Below, piece after piece: positions 62,446 through 64,000 of a DNA stretch of 64,000 nt. Each line of letters begins with the position of its first letter. The first letter of the stretch is position 1. The notes beneath the pieces are model-generated. The model saw nothing but the letters and a program-made list of their open reading frames with translations. It ran no database searches and was not told the DNA's origin. The translations under genes and the position numbers were made by a program. The DNA comes from Flavobacterium limi (lineage in GTDB: Bacteria > Bacteroidota > Bacteroidia > Flavobacteriales > Flavobacteriaceae): contig NZ_JAADZV010000005.1 of NCBI RefSeq assembly GCF_010645075.1, forward strand, positions 248,001 through 312,000. Reading direction: 5' to 3'.

Positions 62446-64000
62446 ATGAAAAAAATAATTTTATCTATACTAGCTTTTTCAATGCTTGCAGTTTCCTGTG
62501 AAGATTTCATTGAAAAAGAACAAAGAGGAACGCAGACGCTGGACAATTACTTTCAGACAGCGCAGGAATGCGAAAACTATACCAATGAATTAACGCAGAG
62601 ATTGTTGCTTTCTAAAGACTGGTATACATTGCTCGCTCCAAGATTGGTGAACGAAACAGCTACTGATGATGCCTGGATGGGAAACACAGGGCAGGACAAT
62701 GGGGCATTCAGACCAGGAGCGCAGTATGTTATTACTCCGGACAATATGGGCGCATTAAACAGTCTTTATACAGCTCATTATTATACTATTCAATCCGCAA
62801 ATATTGGTTTGGAAAAAATGGCTGTTTCACCAATTACTGATACTCAGAAAAACCAATATATGGGGGAATCTCTGTTTGTTCGCGCCTATTGTTATTATGA
62901 GTTGGTAAACTTTTTCGGAGCAGTACCTTTGTACACGAAATCTTTGGGGACCGGCGATTTAAAATTACAGCGTAGCCCTGCAACAGAAGTTTATGCACAA
63001 ATTGAAGCCGACTTAAAAGAATCTGCTGCAAAACTCGAAGGAATTCCGGTAGCAAGAAACGGCAGAATAAACAAATGGGCTGCTTATGCTTTGTTGGCTC
63101 GTGTTTCTTTATTTCAGGAAAAATGGGCTGAAGCAAAACAATATTCCAATAAGGTAATTACAGAAGGGCCATATTCATTGGAAGAAAATTTTCTAAACAT
63201 TTGGAATGTCAACAATCATAACGGAAAAGAATCGATTTTAGAGGCTCAGTCATCTTCAGTTCAAAACGAAGCTTTAGGCTCTATGTTGCCAACTTTTTCA
63301 GGAGCCAGAGGTGAAGACAAGAAAAATTTCCCAAGTAATGATGCCAAAGATGTTATTGACGGATGGGGATGGTGCATGCCAACCAGTGACTTAGAGAATG
63401 CCTATCTTTCTGAAAATGATGAAATCCGCCGCAGAAGTACTATTACCAAATGGGGAGAAGCTGCTTACGGAGATGAGGTTTTAAATCCAACTCACAAATT
63501 CAGTTTAAATGATAATAAATCAGGACGTATTTGCCGCAAATATTACATTCCAATTGCTACACGTCGTGCTTTGGATAAAAAAGACGGACACCTGCCATTA
63601 AATGTTCCGTTGATTCGTCTGGCCGAAATGTACCTGACAAGAGCAGAAGCAAGCTATCATACTAGCGGAGATGCTTTGGCAGATATCAATATCATCAGGG
63701 ATCGTGTGGATTTAGATCCTAAAACAGGAATTTCCGGTCCAACGCTTTTAAAACAAATTTATAAAGAGCGTCGTCTGGAACTGGCTTTTGAAGGATTGCG
63801 TTTGTTCGATATCCGTCGTGAAAAAGATCCGACAACAGGAAAAAGAGTAATTGAAACTTTGATGGGACCAAACGGAACTTTTGTGAAATACAATTTAAGT
63901 TCTACTGATCCTTACGAAACAACAAATACGAAAGAATCACAGGATAAAGGAATCAATTTTGATCCTTCAAAACATTTACTTTGGCCAATACCACAAATCG
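62446..64000 (+). CDS. SusD/RagB family lipoprotein (PUL 2), cut by the window edge
   Basis: The frame opens at ATG 62446 and stays open to the last base, so only the final residues are missing. The lipoprotein signal is ILSILAFSMLAVSC. SusD landmarks are visible: NQYMGESLFVRAYCYYELVNFFGAVPLY, KWAAYALLARVSLFQEKWAEAKQYS, IPIATRRALD, PLIRLAEMYLTRAEAS, KERRLELAFEGLRLFDIRR and a last HLLWPIPQI, which is the usual SusD end. It pairs with the SusC just upstream and binds the same unknown glycan at the surface. Confidence 0.93.
   Translation, partial: MKKIILSILAFSMLAVSCEDFIEKEQRGTQTLDNYFQTAQECENYTNELTQRLLLSKDWYTLLAPRLVNETATDDAWMGNTGQDNGAFRPGAQYVITPDNMGALNSLYTAHYYTIQSANIGLEKMAVSPITDTQKNQYMGESLFVRAYCYYELVNFFGAVPLYTKSLGTGDLKLQRSPATEVYAQIEADLKESAAKLEGIPVARNGRINKWAAYALLARVSLFQEKWAEAKQYSNKVITEGPYSLEENFLNIWNVNNHNGKESILEAQSSSVQNEALGSMLPTFSGARGEDKKNFPSNDAKDVIDGWGWCMPTSDLENAYLSENDEIRRRSTITKWGEAAYGDEVLNPTHKFSLNDNKSGRICRKYYIPIATRRALDKKDGHLPLNVPLIRLAEMYLTRAEASYHTSGDALADINIIRDRVDLDPKTGISGPTLLKQIYKERRLELAFEGLRLFDIRREKDPTTGKRVIETLMGPNGTFVKYNLSSTDPYETTNTKESQDKGINFDPSKHLLWPIPQI

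Overview
This 64 kb window is a low-GC chromosomal segment of a Bacteroidota bacterium, most probably a Flavobacterium. The evidence is two SusC/SusD polysaccharide utilisation loci (PULs), a hybrid two-component system, lipoproteins that follow Bacteroidota rules, almost no Shine-Dalgarno sequences, promoter boxes close to the Bacteroidota consensus TTG-N19-TAnnTTTG, and flavobacterial types of Pta/AckA, DUF3995 and DUF2271 proteins. No rRNA, tRNA, CRISPR array, intact insertion sequence or prophage was seen.

Layout. 1-5.3 kb is housekeeping: the end of an unidentified gene, a CorA transporter, pta-ackA and a small DUF3995 membrane protein. 5.4-17.6 kb is PUL 1: a propeller/triple-Y/LuxR-type regulator, SusC, SusD, a LamG lipoprotein, a GH144-type glucanase and a GH3 beta-glucosidase. 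This set is best read as a beta-1,2-glucan locus. 17.7-20.6 kb holds a glycerophosphodiesterase lipoprotein and a GH43-like enzyme, bordered by REP-like repeats and a 12-copy heptamer repeat. 20.9-28 kb is mixed: an M28 peptidase, a lipoprotein, a Coq4-like operon with a frameshifted membrane gene, a TlpA thioredoxin, a polysaccharide deacetylase, a LacI regulator and a parDE pair with a broken toxin.

27.3-32.5 kb is a four-gene leftward operon: exported ankyrin protein, DUF2271 protein with a flavinylation-like motif, PepSY/flavodoxin/FNR transmembrane reductase, and ApbE flavin transferase. It looks like an extracytosolic flavin electron-transfer module with an ankyrin partner. 33-40.2 kb holds an orphan Imm11-like immunity protein, a PQQ sugar dehydrogenase, and an export set made of a small exported protein, an ABC protein with a strongly degenerate ATPase site, HlyD and TolC. 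40.3-44.2 kb carries a small unknown protein, a CPA2 antiporter and a PhyH-like dioxygenase.

44.4-64 kb is PUL 2: an HTCS, a divergent AraC regulator, an MFS sugar porter, a DUF5107/TPR protein, a GH2 enzyme, a surface glycan-binding lipoprotein, SusC and a SusD cut by the window edge. Outer-membrane capture, hydrolysis, inner-membrane sugar import and two levels of regulation are all encoded together; the glycan cannot be named from sequence alone.

The observations most worth a second look are the ankyrin-DUF2271-PepSY-ApbE operon, the degenerate ABC exporter set, the beta-1,2-glucan PUL with a nearby phosphodiesterase, the Coq4-like operon with twin dyads, and two single-base frameshifts (ParE and the Coq4-linked membrane protein).
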